The notes below the pieces were generated by a model. That model was not told the origin of the DNA and did no database searches. It was given only the letters and a program-made list of their open reading frames with translations. From NCBI RefSeq assembly GCF_000424305.1, contig NZ_AUJQ01000004.1, positions 62,001 through 126,000 of the forward strand: a stretch of 64,000 nt of DNA, in the 5' to 3' direction. Numbering within the stretch: position 1 is the first letter of the stretch; the number at the start of each line of letters is the position of its first letter. Made by a program: the position numbers and the translations under genes. Shown one piece after another: positions 1 to 9,139 of the stretch. This DNA is from Pseudobutyrivibrio ruminis AD2017. GTDB lineage: Bacteria > Bacillota > Clostridia > Lachnospirales > Lachnospiraceae.

Positions 1-256
1 CAATTGCCATACCTTCACGAATCTTGAAGTTAGCAACTGAGTTCTTAGCCTTTGTTGTAACTGCCTTCTGGCCTGTAATCATTTCCATATCCTTGACTGC
101 AGACTCAAGAAGCTTTGCATTGTCCTTTGCTTCGCCAACACCCATGTTGACAACGATCTTGTCGATCTTAGGAACTTCCATAATATTCTTGTATCCGAAC
201 TTCTCTACCATTGCTGGTACGATCTCATTAAGATACTGATCTTTTAATCTACTCAA
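1..256 (-). CDS. rplE: 50S ribosomal protein L5, 5' part only
   Basis: This is the N-terminal 85 residues of ribosomal protein L5, which binds 5S rRNA in the central protuberance of the large subunit. The reading frame runs off the left edge of the window, so about half of the usual 179 or so residues are missing. The peptide starts [15 protein letters not shown] and continues with the typical [11 protein letters not shown] stretch. The start codon is TTG at 256-254, preceded by AGGAG; there is no ATG in this frame until residue 16, and the family N-terminus fits the TTG. It follows rplX by 22 nt as part of the S10-spc cluster. Confidence 0.93.
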   Translation of the reverse strand, partial: MSRLKDQYLNEIVPAMVEKFGYKNIMEVPKIDKIVVNMGVGEAKDNAKLLESAVKDMEMITGQKAVTTKAKNSVANFKIREGMAI

Positions 257-278
257 CGAACTGTTCTCCTTTCTTCAA

Positions 279-590
279 TTAGTCAATCACTTCGCCAGTC
301 TTCTTAGCGAAACGGACTTTCTTATCTCCGTCCATCTTGAAGCCAACGCGTGTAGGCTGACCGTTATGAAGTAACATAACATTTGAAGCATCGATAGGAG
401 CTTCCTGCTCGATGATACCGCCTGCCTGGTTAGCCATGCTAGGCTTAACATGACGCTTAACCATGTTAACACCTTCAACTGTAACGGTGTTATTCTTCTT
501 ATCTACTGCGATAACCTTACCTTCGTTGTTAACATCGCCACCAGCAATGACACGAACTGTATCGCCCTTTTTAATTTTCATAGTTGCCAT
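279..590 (-). CDS. rplX: 50S ribosomal protein L24
   Basis: L24 is an assembly-initiator protein of the large subunit. The 103-residue product starts MATMKIKKGDTVRVIAGG, the KOW motif typical of the family, and contains the conserved VNMVKRHVKPS segment. The open frame extends 14 codons further upstream, but that stretch holds the Shine-Dalgarno AGGAGG, so the ATG at 590 is the start. It lies 13 nt after rplN in the ribosomal operon. Confidence 0.96.
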   Translation of the reverse strand: MATMKIKKGDTVRVIAGGDVNNEGKVIAVDKKNNTVTVEGVNMVKRHVKPSMANQAGGIIEQEAPIDASNVMLLHNGQPTRVGFKMDGDKKVRFAKKTGEVID

Positions 591-603
591 TCTACTCTTC
601 CTC

Positions 604-972
604 CTACAATACTTCTGGAGCGAGAGAAACAATCTTCATGAACTGCTTCTCACGAAGCTCTCTAGCTACAGGTCCAAAAATACGAGTTCCTCTTGGAGTC
701 TTGTCATCTTTGATGATGACTGCAGCATTTTCATCAAACTTGATATAAGAACCATCTTTACGACGGGCACCTTTAACTGAACGAACAACTACTGCCTTAA
801 CAACGTCACCCTTCTTTACAACGCCACCTGGTGTTGCATCTTTAACGGTAGCAGTAATTACGTCGCCGATATTGGCATATCTTCTTGTAGATCCACCCAT
901 AACACGGATAACAAGGATTTCCTTTGCTCCTGTATTATCGGCTACCTTTAATCTACTTTCCTGTTGTACCAT
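604..972 (-). CDS. rplN: 50S ribosomal protein L14
   Basis: L14 is a large-subunit protein at the subunit interface. The 122-residue product has the usual family length and begins [18 protein letters not shown], followed by the conserved [14 protein letters not shown] and [15 protein letters not shown] segments. A strong AGGAGG precedes the ATG. It is in the conserved order rpsQ-rplN-rplX. Confidence 0.97.
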   Translation of the reverse strand: MVQQESRLKVADNTGAKEILVIRVMGGSTRRYANIGDVITATVKDATPGGVVKKGDVVKAVVVRSVKGARRKDGSYIKFDENAAVIIKDDKTPRGTRIFGPVARELREKQFMKIVSLAPEVL

Positions 973-990
973 TATAGTAGCCTCCTTTAA

Positions 991-1245
991 TTATTTTGCT
1001 CTTTCGATTACTTCTACAAGTCTCCATCTCTTATCCTTAGAGAGTGGTCTTGTCTCCATAACCTTTACAGTATCTCCGATGTGAGCATCGCCGTTCTCAT
1101 CGTGAGCCTTAAGCTTATATGTCTTCTTAACGATCTTGTTGTAAAGTGGATGCTTTACATTGTCACGGATTGCAACAACGATTGTCTTATCCATCTTGTC
1201 GCTTACAACAACACCTGTACGTGTTTTTCTTAAGTTTCTTTCCAC
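991..1245 (-). CDS. rpsQ: 30S ribosomal protein S17
   Basis: S17 is a primary 16S rRNA-binding protein of the small subunit with an OB fold. The 84-residue product has the typical length and the signature motif region [20 protein letters not shown]. It sits between rpmC and rplN in the standard S10 operon order. Confidence 0.97.
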   Translation of the reverse strand: MERNLRKTRTGVVVSDKMDKTIVVAIRDNVKHPLYNKIVKKTYKLKAHDENGDAHIGDTVKVMETRPLSKDKRWRLVEVIERAK

Positions 1246-1285
1246 GTCTTTGTTCTCCTTTCAAATAGTTAAGATCCAAAACTAA

Positions 1286-1492
1286 TTATGCGTTCTTCTC
1301 AGCTTCTGTGATAACAGTCTGAATACGAGCGATGTTACGACGAACCTCACGGATTCTTGCTGTATTGTCTAACTGATTTGTAGCATTCTGGAATCTTAAG
1401 TTGAAAAGTTCTTTCTTAGCTTCTACGAGCTGAGCGTTAAGCTCTGCTACTGAAGTGTTCTTTAAATCTTCTACGTACTTTGTATTCTTCAT
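1286..1492 (-). CDS. rpmC: 50S ribosomal protein L29
   Basis: L29 lies near the peptide exit tunnel. The 68-residue product contains the family pattern [16 protein letters not shown] followed by a basic C-terminus with [13 protein letters not shown]. Its ATG overlaps the TAA of rplP by one base (TAATG), which suggests translational coupling. Confidence 0.97.
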   Translation of the reverse strand: MKNTKYVEDLKNTSVAELNAQLVEAKKELFNLRFQNATNQLDNTARIREVRRNIARIQTVITEAEKNA

Positions 1493-1920
1493 TATGCTTC
1501 ACCGCCTTCTAAATCCTCACGGGAAACTATCTTGCACTTGCAAGGAAGTTTATGTGTAGCGAGACGAAGTGCTTCTCTAGCAACTTCCTCAGATACTCCT
1601 GAGATCTCGAATAATACACGGCCCGGCTTAACAACAGCTACCCAATATTCAAGTGTACCCTTACCTGAACCCATTCGAGTTTCAGCAGGTTTTGCAGTAA
1701 CTGGCTTGTCTGGGAAAATCTTGATCCAAACTTTACCACCACGCTTAATGTAACGTGTCATAGCGATACGAGCTGCTTCGATTTGGTTTGACTTAATCCA
1801 AGCTGGCTCCATTGCAACGATACCATACTCACCGTATGAAATCTTATTTCCTCTTGAAGCTTTACCAGCCATGTTTCCACGGAACTGTTTTCTATGCTTC
1901 GCTCTCTTTGGCATTAACAT
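1492..1920 (-). CDS. rplP: 50S ribosomal protein L16
   Basis: L16 organises the A-site region of the large subunit. The start at 1920 gives [15 protein letters not shown], the canonical L16 N-terminus, and 142 residues. The frame opens 16 codons earlier, but that stretch overlaps the end of rpsC and contains the Shine-Dalgarno GGAGG. The conserved [22 protein letters not shown] region is present in the middle. Only 1 nt separates it from the rpsC stop, and its own stop overlaps the rpmC start. Confidence 0.97.
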   Translation of the reverse strand: MLMPKRAKHRKQFRGNMAGKASRGNKISYGEYGIVAMEPAWIKSNQIEAARIAMTRYIKRGGKVWIKIFPDKPVTAKPAETRMGSGKGTLEYWVAVVKPGRVLFEISGVSEEVAREALRLATHKLPCKCKIVSREDLEGGEA

Positions 1921-1921
1921 A

Positions 1922-2581
1922 TTATTCGGCTCCTCCTTCCACATTCTTCTTCTTTGGAAGTACTTCACCCTTATAGATCCATACCTTTACGCCAACCTTA
2001 CCATAAGTAGTGTCAGCCTCAGCGAATCCATAATCAATATCAGCACGGAGTGTCTGAAGTGGAATAGTACCTTCGTTGTAAGACTCGCTACGTGCCATAT
2101 CAGCACCACCAAGACGACCTGAACAGCTTGTCTTGATACCCTTGATGCCAGTCTTCATTGCTCTTGACATGCAAGACTTCATAGCTCTACGGAAAGATAC
2201 ACGGTTCTCAAGCTGACCTGCAATGTTCTCAGCAACAAGCTGTGCATCACGATCTGGTCTCTTGATTTCCTTAATATCTACAACAAGCTTATCGCTTGTC
2301 TGCTTCTGGAGCTCTGTCTTAATCTTGTCGATTTCAGCGCCGCCCTTACCGATAACTACGCCAGGCTTTGCTGTATAAACTGTAACCTTAACTCTACCAG
2401 CAGCACGCTCGATTTCAATCTTAGAAACGCCTGCAGCATAAAGCTTCTTCTTAAGAAATTTTCTGATATTATAGTCTTCAACTAAGTAGTCTGAGAAGTT
2501 CTCGCCCTCAGCATACCACTTAGAATCCCAGTCCTTAATAACACCGACTCTTAAGCCATGAGGATTAACTTTCTGTCCCAT
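1922..2581 (-). CDS. rpsC: 30S ribosomal protein S3
   Basis: S3 forms part of the mRNA entry channel of the small subunit. The 219-residue product starts [18 protein letters not shown], has a KH domain with the [12 protein letters not shown] loop (about residues 75-90), and ends with the C-terminal S3 domain containing [12 protein letters not shown]. Length and order (rplV-rpsC-rplP) are typical. Confidence 0.98.
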   Translation of the reverse strand: MGQKVNPHGLRVGVIKDWDSKWYAEGENFSDYLVEDYNIRKFLKKKLYAAGVSKIEIERAAGRVKVTVYTAKPGVVIGKGGAEIDKIKTELQKQTSDKLVVDIKEIKRPDRDAQLVAENIAGQLENRVSFRRAMKSCMSRAMKTGIKGIKTSCSGRLGGADMARSESYNEGTIPLQTLRADIDYGFAEADTTYGKVGVKVWIYKGEVLPKKKNVEGGAE

Positions 2582-2592
2582 GTTTTGCCTCC

Positions 2593-2982
2593 TTAATTTT
2601 TCTGATCAAGCACTACTGTGATGTGGCTCATTCTCTTTTCGATTCTGTAAGCTCTACCCTGTGCTCTTGGTCTGATTCTCTTCATTGTAGGTCCCTTGTT
2701 TGCATAGCACTCAGCTACTACGAGGTCCTTACGATCTAAGCCGTTATTGTTCTCAGCGTTTGCAATAGCAGACTTAAGTAATTTTTCTATAACGCTTGAA
2801 GCGTATCTTGGATTGTACATTACGATAGCAAGTGCTGTATCAACATCCTTACCACGAATGGCATCAAGTACGAAACAAGCCTTCTGAACTGACATTCTAG
2901 CATAAGATAACTTTGCTGAAGGTCTTGTATCCTTTACATCGTTTCTCTCACGTTTAATTTGAGATCTATGTCCCTTAGCCAT
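2593..2982 (-). CDS. rplV: 50S ribosomal protein L22
   Basis: L22 lines the polypeptide exit tunnel. The 129-residue product contains the [22 protein letters not shown] core and the beta-hairpin region near [20 protein letters not shown]. An AGGAG motif precedes the start. It lies between rpsS and rpsC. Confidence 0.98.
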   Translation of the reverse strand: MAKGHRSQIKRERNDVKDTRPSAKLSYARMSVQKACFVLDAIRGKDVDTALAIVMYNPRYASSVIEKLLKSAIANAENNNGLDRKDLVVAECYANKGPTMKRIRPRAQGRAYRIEKRMSHITVVLDQKN

Positions 2983-3004
2983 GATTAAAACTCCTTTCTG
3001 TTAA

Positions 3005-3286
3005 TTAGCGTACCTTTGACTTCTTTTCGTCCTTGCCGTGACCTCTGTAGGTTCTAGTAGCAACGAACTCACCAAGCTTGTGTCCAACCATATCTTCTGT
3101 TACGTATACTGGGACATGCTTTCTTCCGTCATGTACTGCAATTGTATGTCCAACCATCTGTGGGAAGATTGTAGAACGACGTGACCATGTCTTGATAACT
3201 GACTTGTCGCCGTTTGCGTTCATAGCGTCAACCTTCTTTAATAAGCTTGCATCAGCAAATGGTCCTTTTTTTAATGAACGTGCCAT
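3005..3286 (-). CDS. rpsS: 30S ribosomal protein S19
   Basis: S19 is a small-subunit head protein. The 93-residue product begins [19 protein letters not shown] and contains the signature [23 protein letters not shown]. Its length is typical and it lies between rplB and rplV. Confidence 0.98.
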   Translation of the reverse strand: MARSLKKGPFADASLLKKVDAMNANGDKSVIKTWSRRSTIFPQMVGHTIAVHDGRKHVPVYVTEDMVGHKLGEFVATRTYRGHGKDEKKSKVR

Positions 3287-3297
3287 GTGTATCCTCC

Positions 3298-4140
3298 TTA
3301 CTTGATTGCTCTACCATCGCGTCTTCTTACGATGAGCTTGTTAGACTGCTTATGTTTCTTTCTAGTCTTGAGACCAAGAGCAGGCTTGCCCCAAGGTGTA
3401 CATGGACCTGGACGTCCGATAGGAGCGCGGCCCTCACCACCACCATGTGGATGGTCATTAGGGTTCATAACAGAACCACGAACTGTAGGTCTGATACCCA
3501 TGTGTCTCTTACGACCAGCTTTACCAATCTTAACAAGGTTGTGATCACCGTTACCGATAACACCGATAGATGCACGGCAGTTAAGAGGTACCATTCTCAT
3601 TTCGCCTGAAGGAAGACGAAGTGTTGCATACTTTCCTTCCTTAGCCATGAGCTGAGCTGAGTTACCAGCTGAACGAACAAGCTGTCCGCCACGACCTGGA
3701 TAAAGCTCGATATTGTGAATAAGTGTACCAACTGGAATCTTCTCAAGTGGTAAGCAGTTACCAACTCTAACTTCAGCGTCAGCACCGTTCATAACTGTCA
3801 TGCCGTCTGTAAGACCAGCTGGAGCAAGGATGTAAGCCTTCTCACCATCTGCGTAGCAGATAAGAGCGATGTTAGCTGTTCTGTTTGGATCGTACTCGAT
3901 ACCAATTACCTTTGCAGGAATTCCATCCTTATTTCTCTTGAAATCGATAAGTCTATATTTCTGTCTGTTACCGCCACCGTGATGTCTAACGGTAATCTTA
4001 CCCTGATTATTACGACCAGCGTGCTTCTTTAATGAAACAACAAGTGACTTCTCTGGAGATGCCTTTGTGATCTCAGCGAAATCTGAACCAGTCATATTTC
4101 TTCTAGAAGGTGTATATGGGTTATATGTCTTAATTCCCAT
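3298..4140 (-). CDS. rplB: 50S ribosomal protein L2
   Basis: L2 is required for subunit association and peptidyl-transferase activity. The 280-residue product has the family length and the conserved C-terminal region near [19 protein letters not shown], which carries the essential histidine. It follows rplW after an 81-nt gap that contains two small hairpins (GCC-TAAA-GGC and a GCGC pair), larger than the other spacers of the operon but without an obvious regulatory motif. Confidence 0.98.
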   Translation of the reverse strand: MGIKTYNPYTPSRRNMTGSDFAEITKASPEKSLVVSLKKHAGRNNQGKITVRHHGGGNRQKYRLIDFKRNKDGIPAKVIGIEYDPNRTANIALICYADGEKAYILAPAGLTDGMTVMNGADAEVRVGNCLPLEKIPVGTLIHNIELYPGRGGQLVRSAGNSAQLMAKEGKYATLRLPSGEMRMVPLNCRASIGVIGNGDHNLVKIGKAGRKRHMGIRPTVRGSVMNPNDHPHGGGEGRAPIGRPGPCTPWGKPALGLKTRKKHKQSNKLIVRRRDGRAIK

Positions 4141-4221
4141 TTTAGTTCTCCTTTCATGTACTCGTTTATTATCGCGCTCGACTGCGCATACATTAATTTA
4201 CTCTTGCCTTTAGGCTAAATC

Positions 4222-4521
4222 TTAAAGACCTGAGAAAATTTCGATATCTTTGCTATCAGCTGTAAGCTGTACGATAGCCTTCTTTGTCTTTGCTGTCTTT
4301 CCGTAAGTCATTCCACGTCTCTTTGTCTTGCCATCAGCGTTCATTGTGTTAACTGAAGCAACCTTTACTCCGTCGAACATCTTCTCAACAGCGTCCTTAA
4401 TCATTGTCTTGTTAGCTTCTGGATGAACTAAGAATGTGTACTTCTTCTCAGCCATAGCGTTCATTGACTTTTCTGTGATTACAGGCTTTAGGATTACGTC
4501 ATAATATTGTACATTTGCCAT
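4222..4521 (-). CDS. rplW: 50S ribosomal protein L23
   Basis: L23 sits at the tunnel exit and docks SRP and trigger factor. The 99-residue product starts [19 protein letters not shown], the conserved L23 N-terminus, followed by [19 protein letters not shown]. The ATG overlaps the rplD stop by one base (TAATG). Confidence 0.97.
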   Translation of the reverse strand: MANVQYYDVILKPVITEKSMNAMAEKKYTFLVHPEANKTMIKDAVEKMFDGVKVASVNTMNADGKTKRRGMTYGKTAKTKKAIVQLTADSKDIEIFSGL

Positions 4522-5141
4522 TATGCATATACCTCCTGAATCTGATCTACAGCAGCCTTTGTTACAACTACTGTGTTGTACTTAAGGATGTCATAAACGT
4601 TGATTGTGTTTGTAAGAGCTGTCTTTACTGTAGGAATGTTCTTTGCAGACATAACTACGTTCTTGTCGTTTGTATCAAGAACTACAAGAGCCTTTTCAAC
4701 GTTAAGGTTTGTAAGAACCTTTGCAAAATCCTTTGTCTTAATCTCGTTTAACTTAAGCTCGTCAACAACGATGAACTTGTTCTCGTTAACTGCAGAAGTG
4801 AGAACTGACTTAAGAGCTGCTCTCTTTTCCTTCTTGTTGAGCTTAAATGTATAATCTCTTGGTGTTGGAGCGAATACTACGCCACCACCTGTCCACTGTG
4901 GAGATCTTGTAGAACCCTGTCTTGCATGACCTGTTCCCTTCTGTCTCCAAGGTTTTCTACCACCACCAGAAACCTCAGAACGTGTCTTAGCTTTCTGTGT
5001 TCCCTGACGGTTATTTGCAAGCTGCTGGACAACTGCCATGTGAACTAAATGTTCGTTGATCTCAACTGCGAAGATGCTGTCGTTAAGATCCATGGTGCCA
5101 ACTTCTTTGCCTTCCATATTGTATACGGATACTTTAGCCAT
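4521..5141 (-). CDS. rplD: 50S ribosomal protein L4
   Basis: L4 has a long loop in the exit tunnel. The 206-residue product contains the loop region with [20 protein letters not shown] (about residues 60-80) and the [10 protein letters not shown] segment. It is cotranscribed with rplC upstream (29-nt gap) and coupled to rplW downstream by a TAATG overlap. Confidence 0.98.
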   Translation of the reverse strand: MAKVSVYNMEGKEVGTMDLNDSIFAVEINEHLVHMAVVQQLANNRQGTQKAKTRSEVSGGGRKPWRQKGTGHARQGSTRSPQWTGGGVVFAPTPRDYTFKLNKKEKRAALKSVLTSAVNENKFIVVDELKLNEIKTKDFAKVLTNLNVEKALVVLDTNDKNVVMSAKNIPTVKTALTNTINVYDILKYNTVVVTKAAVDQIQEVYA

Positions 5142-5170
5142 CGCTAAGTTCCTCCTTTCCTATCGTAAGA

Positions 5171-5854
5171 TTACTTTCCTGCTTTAACTGACTCTTTGAT
5201 TGTTACAAGAGACTTCTTTGGTCCTGGAACAGCACCCTTTACTAAAAGCAGATTGTTTTCAACGTCAACACGTACAATCTCAAGATTCTGGATTGTAACT
5301 CTTGTTCCGCCCATCTGACCAGGCATTCCCTTGCCCTTGAATACACGGCTAGGTGATGAACATGCACCGTTTGAACCCTGATGTCTGTGGAACTTAGAAC
5401 CGTGAGCCATAGGTCCTCTGTGCTGACCTAATCTCTTGATAGCACCCTGGAATCCCTTGCCCTTTGATGTAGCTGTTGCATCTACCTTGTCACCAGCCTC
5501 AAAGATATCAGCCTTGATTTCCTGAGCGAGTGCATAATCTGCACAATTATCAAATCTGAACTCTCTAACAAATCTCTTTGGCTCAACACCAGCCTTATCG
5601 AAGTGACCCTTCTCAGGCTTGTTTACGCCATTACGATGAATGATTTCTTTGCGTCCGTTAGCATCCTTATTAACAAGCTTAACCTTCTTGTCGATAAAGC
5701 CTACCTGAACTGCATCGTAACCGTCGTTTTCTACTGTTTTGATCTGTGTAACAACACAAGGACCAGCAGAAAGAACAGTTACAGGAATAAGCTCGCCGCC
5801 TTCACTGAAGACCTGAGTCATTCCGACCTTTGTAGCTAAAATAGCTTTCTTCAT
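5171..5854 (-). CDS. rplC: 50S ribosomal protein L3
   Basis: L3 is an early assembly protein near the peptidyl-transferase centre. The start at 5854 gives [20 protein letters not shown], the usual L3 N-terminus, with GGAGG 8 nt upstream; a start five codons earlier would bury that Shine-Dalgarno. The 227-residue product has the [19 protein letters not shown] signature region. The 170-nt spacer to rpsJ is unusually long for this operon. Confidence 0.97.
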   Translation of the reverse strand: MKKAILATKVGMTQVFSEGGELIPVTVLSAGPCVVTQIKTVENDGYDAVQVGFIDKKVKLVNKDANGRKEIIHRNGVNKPEKGHFDKAGVEPKRFVREFRFDNCADYALAQEIKADIFEAGDKVDATATSKGKGFQGAIKRLGQHRGPMAHGSKFHRHQGSNGACSSPSRVFKGKGMPGQMGGTRVTIQNLEIVRVDVENNLLLVKGAVPGPKKSLVTIKESVKAGK

Positions 5855-6024
5855 GTTTCTTACCTCCATTTTCTACAGCGGAACGCTTCTTGCCCAACTT
5901 AATAACTGGGGTAGCGGAACCGTTCATCCTAGAACAGTGTCATATAAGTGGAACTAGATAAGAAATCTAAGTTGCTTCTATATAAAACCATCTTGGATGT
6001 TTACAAAATTTGTTTCGAACTCAA
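5855..6024 (-). other. Long rpsJ-rplC intergenic spacer with hairpin
   Basis: This 170-nt stretch inside the S10 operon has no gene. Reading in the operon direction it contains a hairpin CCCAGTT-ATTA-AGTTGGG around 5896-5914, two of whose pairs are wobbles. Similar GTTCCGCT words lie on either side of the hairpin. I could not match it to a known ribosomal leader. It may be a site of internal control or processing before rplC. Confidence 0.4.
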
Positions 6025-6336
6025 TTACTTGTTTTTGATGCTGATTTCAACACCTGCTGGCATCTCTAACTTAGAAAGTGCTTCAACAGTCTTCTGTGTT
6101 GGATCGATGACATCAATCAATCTCTTATGAGTTCTCTGCTCGAACTGCTCACGAGAGTCTTTGTACTTATGTACAGCTCTAAGAATTGTAACAACTTCCT
6201 TCTTTGTTGGAAGAGGTACTGGACCACTAACCTGTGCTCCGTTCTTCTTAACAGTCTCGATGATTTTCTTGGCAGATGAATCTACTAACTCGTGGTCATA
6301 AGCCTTGAGTGTGATTCTCATAACTTGATTTGCCAT
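6025..6336 (-). CDS. rpsJ: 30S ribosomal protein S10, first gene of the operon
   Basis: S10 (NusE) is a small-subunit head protein that also takes part in antitermination. The start at 6336 gives [19 protein letters not shown], with AGGAGG upstream; the open frame continues 22 codons further but contains the Shine-Dalgarno. The 103-residue product has the conserved [16 protein letters not shown] stretch. It is the first gene of the operon and follows a leader of about 250 nt. Confidence 0.97.
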   Translation of the reverse strand: MANQVMRITLKAYDHELVDSSAKKIIETVKKNGAQVSGPVPLPTKKEVVTILRAVHKYKDSREQFEQRTHKRLIDVIDPTQKTVEALSKLEMPAGVEISIKNK

Positions 6337-6599
6337 AAAAAAAGTCTCCTCCTTTTTCGTTTTTCTTCTTTCTGAAAAAGCGAACAAGTGGCGACTGTAC
6401 ACTTACCCGTGTGTTTCATGCTTCAATTTTTAAAAATCGAATCAAGTTCTCACACGTCGTCTCCGCAAAGCGGACGGTTTTCTGTTGTACAGTGACTTGT
6501 CGTCAGTTTCCTAACTTGACATTCGCTCCACGGAAAACCAACCACAGCAAGCTGGGTTGCAACCTCACGCTTCATCGCTATCATGTCACAGCAAGTAAT

Positions 6600-6628
6600 A
6601 ATATACACGAGAAAGGGGGTATCTGCAA
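6600..6628 (-). promoter_or_regulatory. Likely S10 operon promoter
   Basis: On the minus strand TTGCAG (6628-6623) is followed by a 17-nt spacer and TATATT (6605-6600), a good sigma-A promoter. Transcription would start near 6592, giving a leader of about 255 nt before the rpsJ start. The leader contains inverted segments such as GTCCGC-TTT-GCGGAC near 6464-6478 that could fold. Apart from these promoters and an inverted repeat, the 449-nt region 6337-6785 holds no gene I can support. Confidence 0.6.
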
Positions 6629-6684
6629 GAAAAAGTAAGAAATAATTGTATTTTATTAAGAACAATCCATATTTCAACTATATA

Positions 6685-6712
6685 TTGTGGTCAAAATAAG
6701 AAACGACCACAA
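6685..6712. promoter_or_regulatory. Inverted repeat between divergent promoters
   Basis: TTGTGGTC at 6685-6692 and GACCACAA at 6705-6712 form a perfect 8-bp inverted repeat with a 12-nt spacer. It lies between the S10 promoter and the methyltransferase promoter. It could be an operator; there is no U-run that would make it a convincing terminator. Confidence 0.4.
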
Positions 6713-6719
6713 AAAGCCA

Positions 6720-6747
6720 TTGAAGAATAATAAAGTTTTCGTATAAT
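6720..6747 (+). promoter_or_regulatory. Promoter of methyltransferase gene
   Basis: TTGAAG (6720-6725), a 16-nt spacer and a perfect TATAAT (6742-6747) lie 38 nt before the methyltransferase ATG. The gene has a Shine-Dalgarno of the form AGAGGTAA. Confidence 0.6.
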
Positions 6748-6785
6748 TACTAAGTCAACATATTATATAGATAAGAGGTAACGAA

Positions 6786-7673
6786 ATGCAAGTAGCAAAT
6801 AATTGGAAAGATTATGAAATTATAGATTGCTCCTCAGGAGAAAAGCTAGAACGCTGGGGAGACTACATTTTACTTCGTCCAGATCCACAGGTAATCTGGA
6901 ACACTAAAAAAAGCTCTCCTTATTATAAGAAGCTAAACGGTCACTATCATCGATCTAACAAAGGTGGCGGTGAATGGGAATTCTTTGATTTACCTGAGCA
7001 GTGGACCATCAGCTACCCTATTTGTGAACACAATCTTACATTTAATATTAAGCCATTTGCATTTAAGCATACAGGAATCTTTCCTGAGCAGGCTGTAAAC
7101 TGGGATTGGTTCTCTTCTATTATTAATAAGGAAATAAAAGAAAAGAATCGTCCTGTTAAGGTCCTTAACCTTTTCGCATACACAGGCGGTGCTACACTTG
7201 CTGCTGCAGCTGCTGGTGCACAGGTTACTCATGTAGATGCTTCAAAGGGTATGGTTGGATGGGCTAAAGAAAACGCCATCTCATCTGGCCTCGGTGACGC
7301 ACCTATCAGATGGCTTGTAGATGATTGCCGTAAGTTTGTTGAAAGAGAAATCAGACGCGGAAACAAATACGACGGTATCATTATGGATCCTCCTTCATAT
7401 GGAAGAGGTGCTAAGAATGAGATTTGGAAGATTGAGGATGATATCTTCCCATTCATCGAGCTTTGCGAGCAGGTTTTATCAGATGATGCATTATTCTTCT
7501 TAGTTAACTCATACACTACTGGCCTTCAGCCCGCAGTACTTAACTACATGATTAGCACTGCTTTATTAAAGAAGCACCCTGGTACAGTTACAGCTGATGA
7601 AATTGGTTTGCCTGTAACAGATACAGGTCTTGTACTTCCATGCGGAGCTAGTGGACGTTGGATTAGAGCATAA
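6786..7673 (+). CDS. Class I SAM-dependent methyltransferase, RlmI-like
   Basis: The 295-residue product is predicted to methylate RNA, probably rRNA, using S-adenosylmethionine. The visible motifs are NLFAYTGGATLAAAAAGA (SAM-binding motif I, about residues 123-140), HVDASKGMVGWAKEN (the acidic residue that binds the SAM ribose) and DPPSYGRG (motif IV, about residues 201-208). This combination is typical of the RlmI/PF10672-type family. It lacks an N-terminal PUA domain that can be recognised, so the exact target base is unknown. A MATE transporter follows 34 nt downstream and is probably cotranscribed. Confidence 0.8.
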   Translation: MQVANNWKDYEIIDCSSGEKLERWGDYILLRPDPQVIWNTKKSSPYYKKLNGHYHRSNKGGGEWEFFDLPEQWTISYPICEHNLTFNIKPFAFKHTGIFPEQAVNWDWFSSIINKEIKEKNRPVKVLNLFAYTGGATLAAAAAGAQVTHVDASKGMVGWAKENAISSGLGDAPIRWLVDDCRKFVEREIRRGNKYDGIIMDPPSYGRGAKNEIWKIEDDIFPFIELCEQVLSDDALFFLVNSYTTGLQPAVLNYMISTALLKKHPGTVTADEIGLPVTDTGLVLPCGASGRWIRA

Positions 7674-7707
7674 TAGAAATTACTATAATATAGAAGGAAC
7701 GAGCACA

Positions 7708-9081
7708 ATGGAAGAAACAACTAAAATTAATCCACTGGGCACTGAGCCAGTTGGAACACTTCTTAGAAAATTTGCGATACCAAGCATTATCGCCATGCTT
7801 GTAGGTTCTCTGTACAACATGGTGGATCAGCTTTTCATTGGAAACTTTGTAGGGCCTTTAGGTAATGGTGCCACAAACATTCAGTTTCCATTATCAATAC
7901 TTAACGTATCTATTGCGCTTTTATGCGGTATCGGTTCTGCTTCTACTTTCAACCTTGCAATGGGTAGAGGCGAGACCAAACGAGCTGGTTATTATATAGG
8001 TAATGCTGTATCAGTTATGCTGATTGGAGGTCTTCTCCTTACAGCTATTACAGAAATATTCCTTGAGCCTATTCTTTTAGGCTGTGGCGCTACAGAAAAT
8101 ATTCTGCCTTATGCCATGGAATATTCAAGAGTCTGTGCTTTAGGCTATCCACTTTTTATCTTATCAGCTGGTGGGGCCCACATCGTTAGAGCAGACGGAA
8201 GTCCTAATATGACAATGGCCATCAACCTGACTGGTGCCATCATCAATACAGTATTAGACTTTTTATTTGTAGCAGTATTTGGATGGGGAATGAAAGGCGC
8301 TGCTGTTGCTACCATCATCGGACAATACATAGCAGGTATCATGGTGCTTGTTTATCTTACAAAGTTTAAGACTGTTAAGCTTGAAAAGAAGCACTTTGTT
8401 CCTAACATACATATTATTGCAGCTGTAACATCACTTGGAGCTGCACCATTCATTAACCAGATTGCTATGATGCTTGTGCAGATTGTAATGAACCACGTTA
8501 TGGGTCACTACGGTGCACAGTCAATTTACGGTTCAGATATTCCTATCACTTGTGCAGGAATCATTTCCAAGGTAAACGGTATATGCTTCTCGTTTGTAAT
8601 TGGTATCTCACAGGGATTGCAGCCAATCATCAGCTTTAACTACGGTGCCAAGAATTACAAGCGAGTTAAGGATGCTTACCACTTAGCTATTAAATTAGCT
8701 TTTTGCATAACAACAATCAGCTGGCTTTGCTTCCAGCTCTTCCCACGCCAGATTGTTTCAATCTTCGGTTCAGGAAGTGACCTTTACTTCGATTTTTGTA
8801 CTAAATACTTTAGAATATTCCTATTTGGTATTTGTACTGCTTTCCTACAGCCACTTTCATCAAACTTCTTTACATCAATTGGAAAGCCATACAAAGGAAT
8901 TTTCATGTCACTTACAAGACAGGTTCTTTTCCTTACACCACTTATCATTTGCTTGCCACTTATCTTTGGCTTCAACGGTGTACTTTTCGCAGGACCTATT
9001 GCAGATGTACTTTCATTCATCGTATGCTTCACTCTTGTAAGACGAGAGTTCAATCACCCTGAATTCAAAACAACAAAATAA
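7708..9081 (+). CDS. MATE family multidrug efflux transporter
   Basis: This 457-residue membrane protein is predicted to export drugs or other cationic compounds in exchange for Na+ or H+. It has about twelve hydrophobic segments and the MATE N-terminal pattern VGTLLRKFAIPSIIAMLVGS followed by LYNMVDQLFIGNFVG. A second copy of the pattern appears in the middle (APFINQIAMMLVQIVMNHVM), as expected for the two-lobed fold. The start at 7708 has AAGGA upstream; the frame opens earlier inside the preceding gene but without a ribosome site. It ends just before a strong bidirectional terminator. Confidence 0.88.
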   Translation: MEETTKINPLGTEPVGTLLRKFAIPSIIAMLVGSLYNMVDQLFIGNFVGPLGNGATNIQFPLSILNVSIALLCGIGSASTFNLAMGRGETKRAGYYIGNAVSVMLIGGLLLTAITEIFLEPILLGCGATENILPYAMEYSRVCALGYPLFILSAGGAHIVRADGSPNMTMAINLTGAIINTVLDFLFVAVFGWGMKGAAVATIIGQYIAGIMVLVYLTKFKTVKLEKKHFVPNIHIIAAVTSLGAAPFINQIAMMLVQIVMNHVMGHYGAQSIYGSDIPITCAGIISKVNGICFSFVIGISQGLQPIISFNYGAKNYKRVKDAYHLAIKLAFCITTISWLCFQLFPRQIVSIFGSGSDLYFDFCTKYFRIFLFGICTAFLQPLSSNFFTSIGKPYKGIFMSLTRQVLFLTPLIICLPLIFGFNGVLFAGPIADVLSFIVCFTLVRREFNHPEFKTTK

Positions 9082-9091
9082 ATATAAAAAG

Positions 9092-9139
9092 AATCACCCC
9101 AGTTTCCTATATAAGCTAATAGGACTGGGGTGATTTTAT
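9092..9139. terminator. Bidirectional terminator between convergent genes
   Basis: AATCACCCCAGT (9092-9103) pairs with ACTGGGGTGATT (9124-9135), a perfect 12-bp stem, with inner CCTAT/ATAGG pairing. It is flanked by A-rich and T-rich runs. It serves the MATE gene from the left and the second binding-protein gene from the right; the TAA of the latter starts at 9138. Confidence 0.88.

Noticed and set aside
3247-3609. Plus-strand frames opposite rplB and rpsS
   Set aside because: They are shadows of strongly conserved ribosomal genes.
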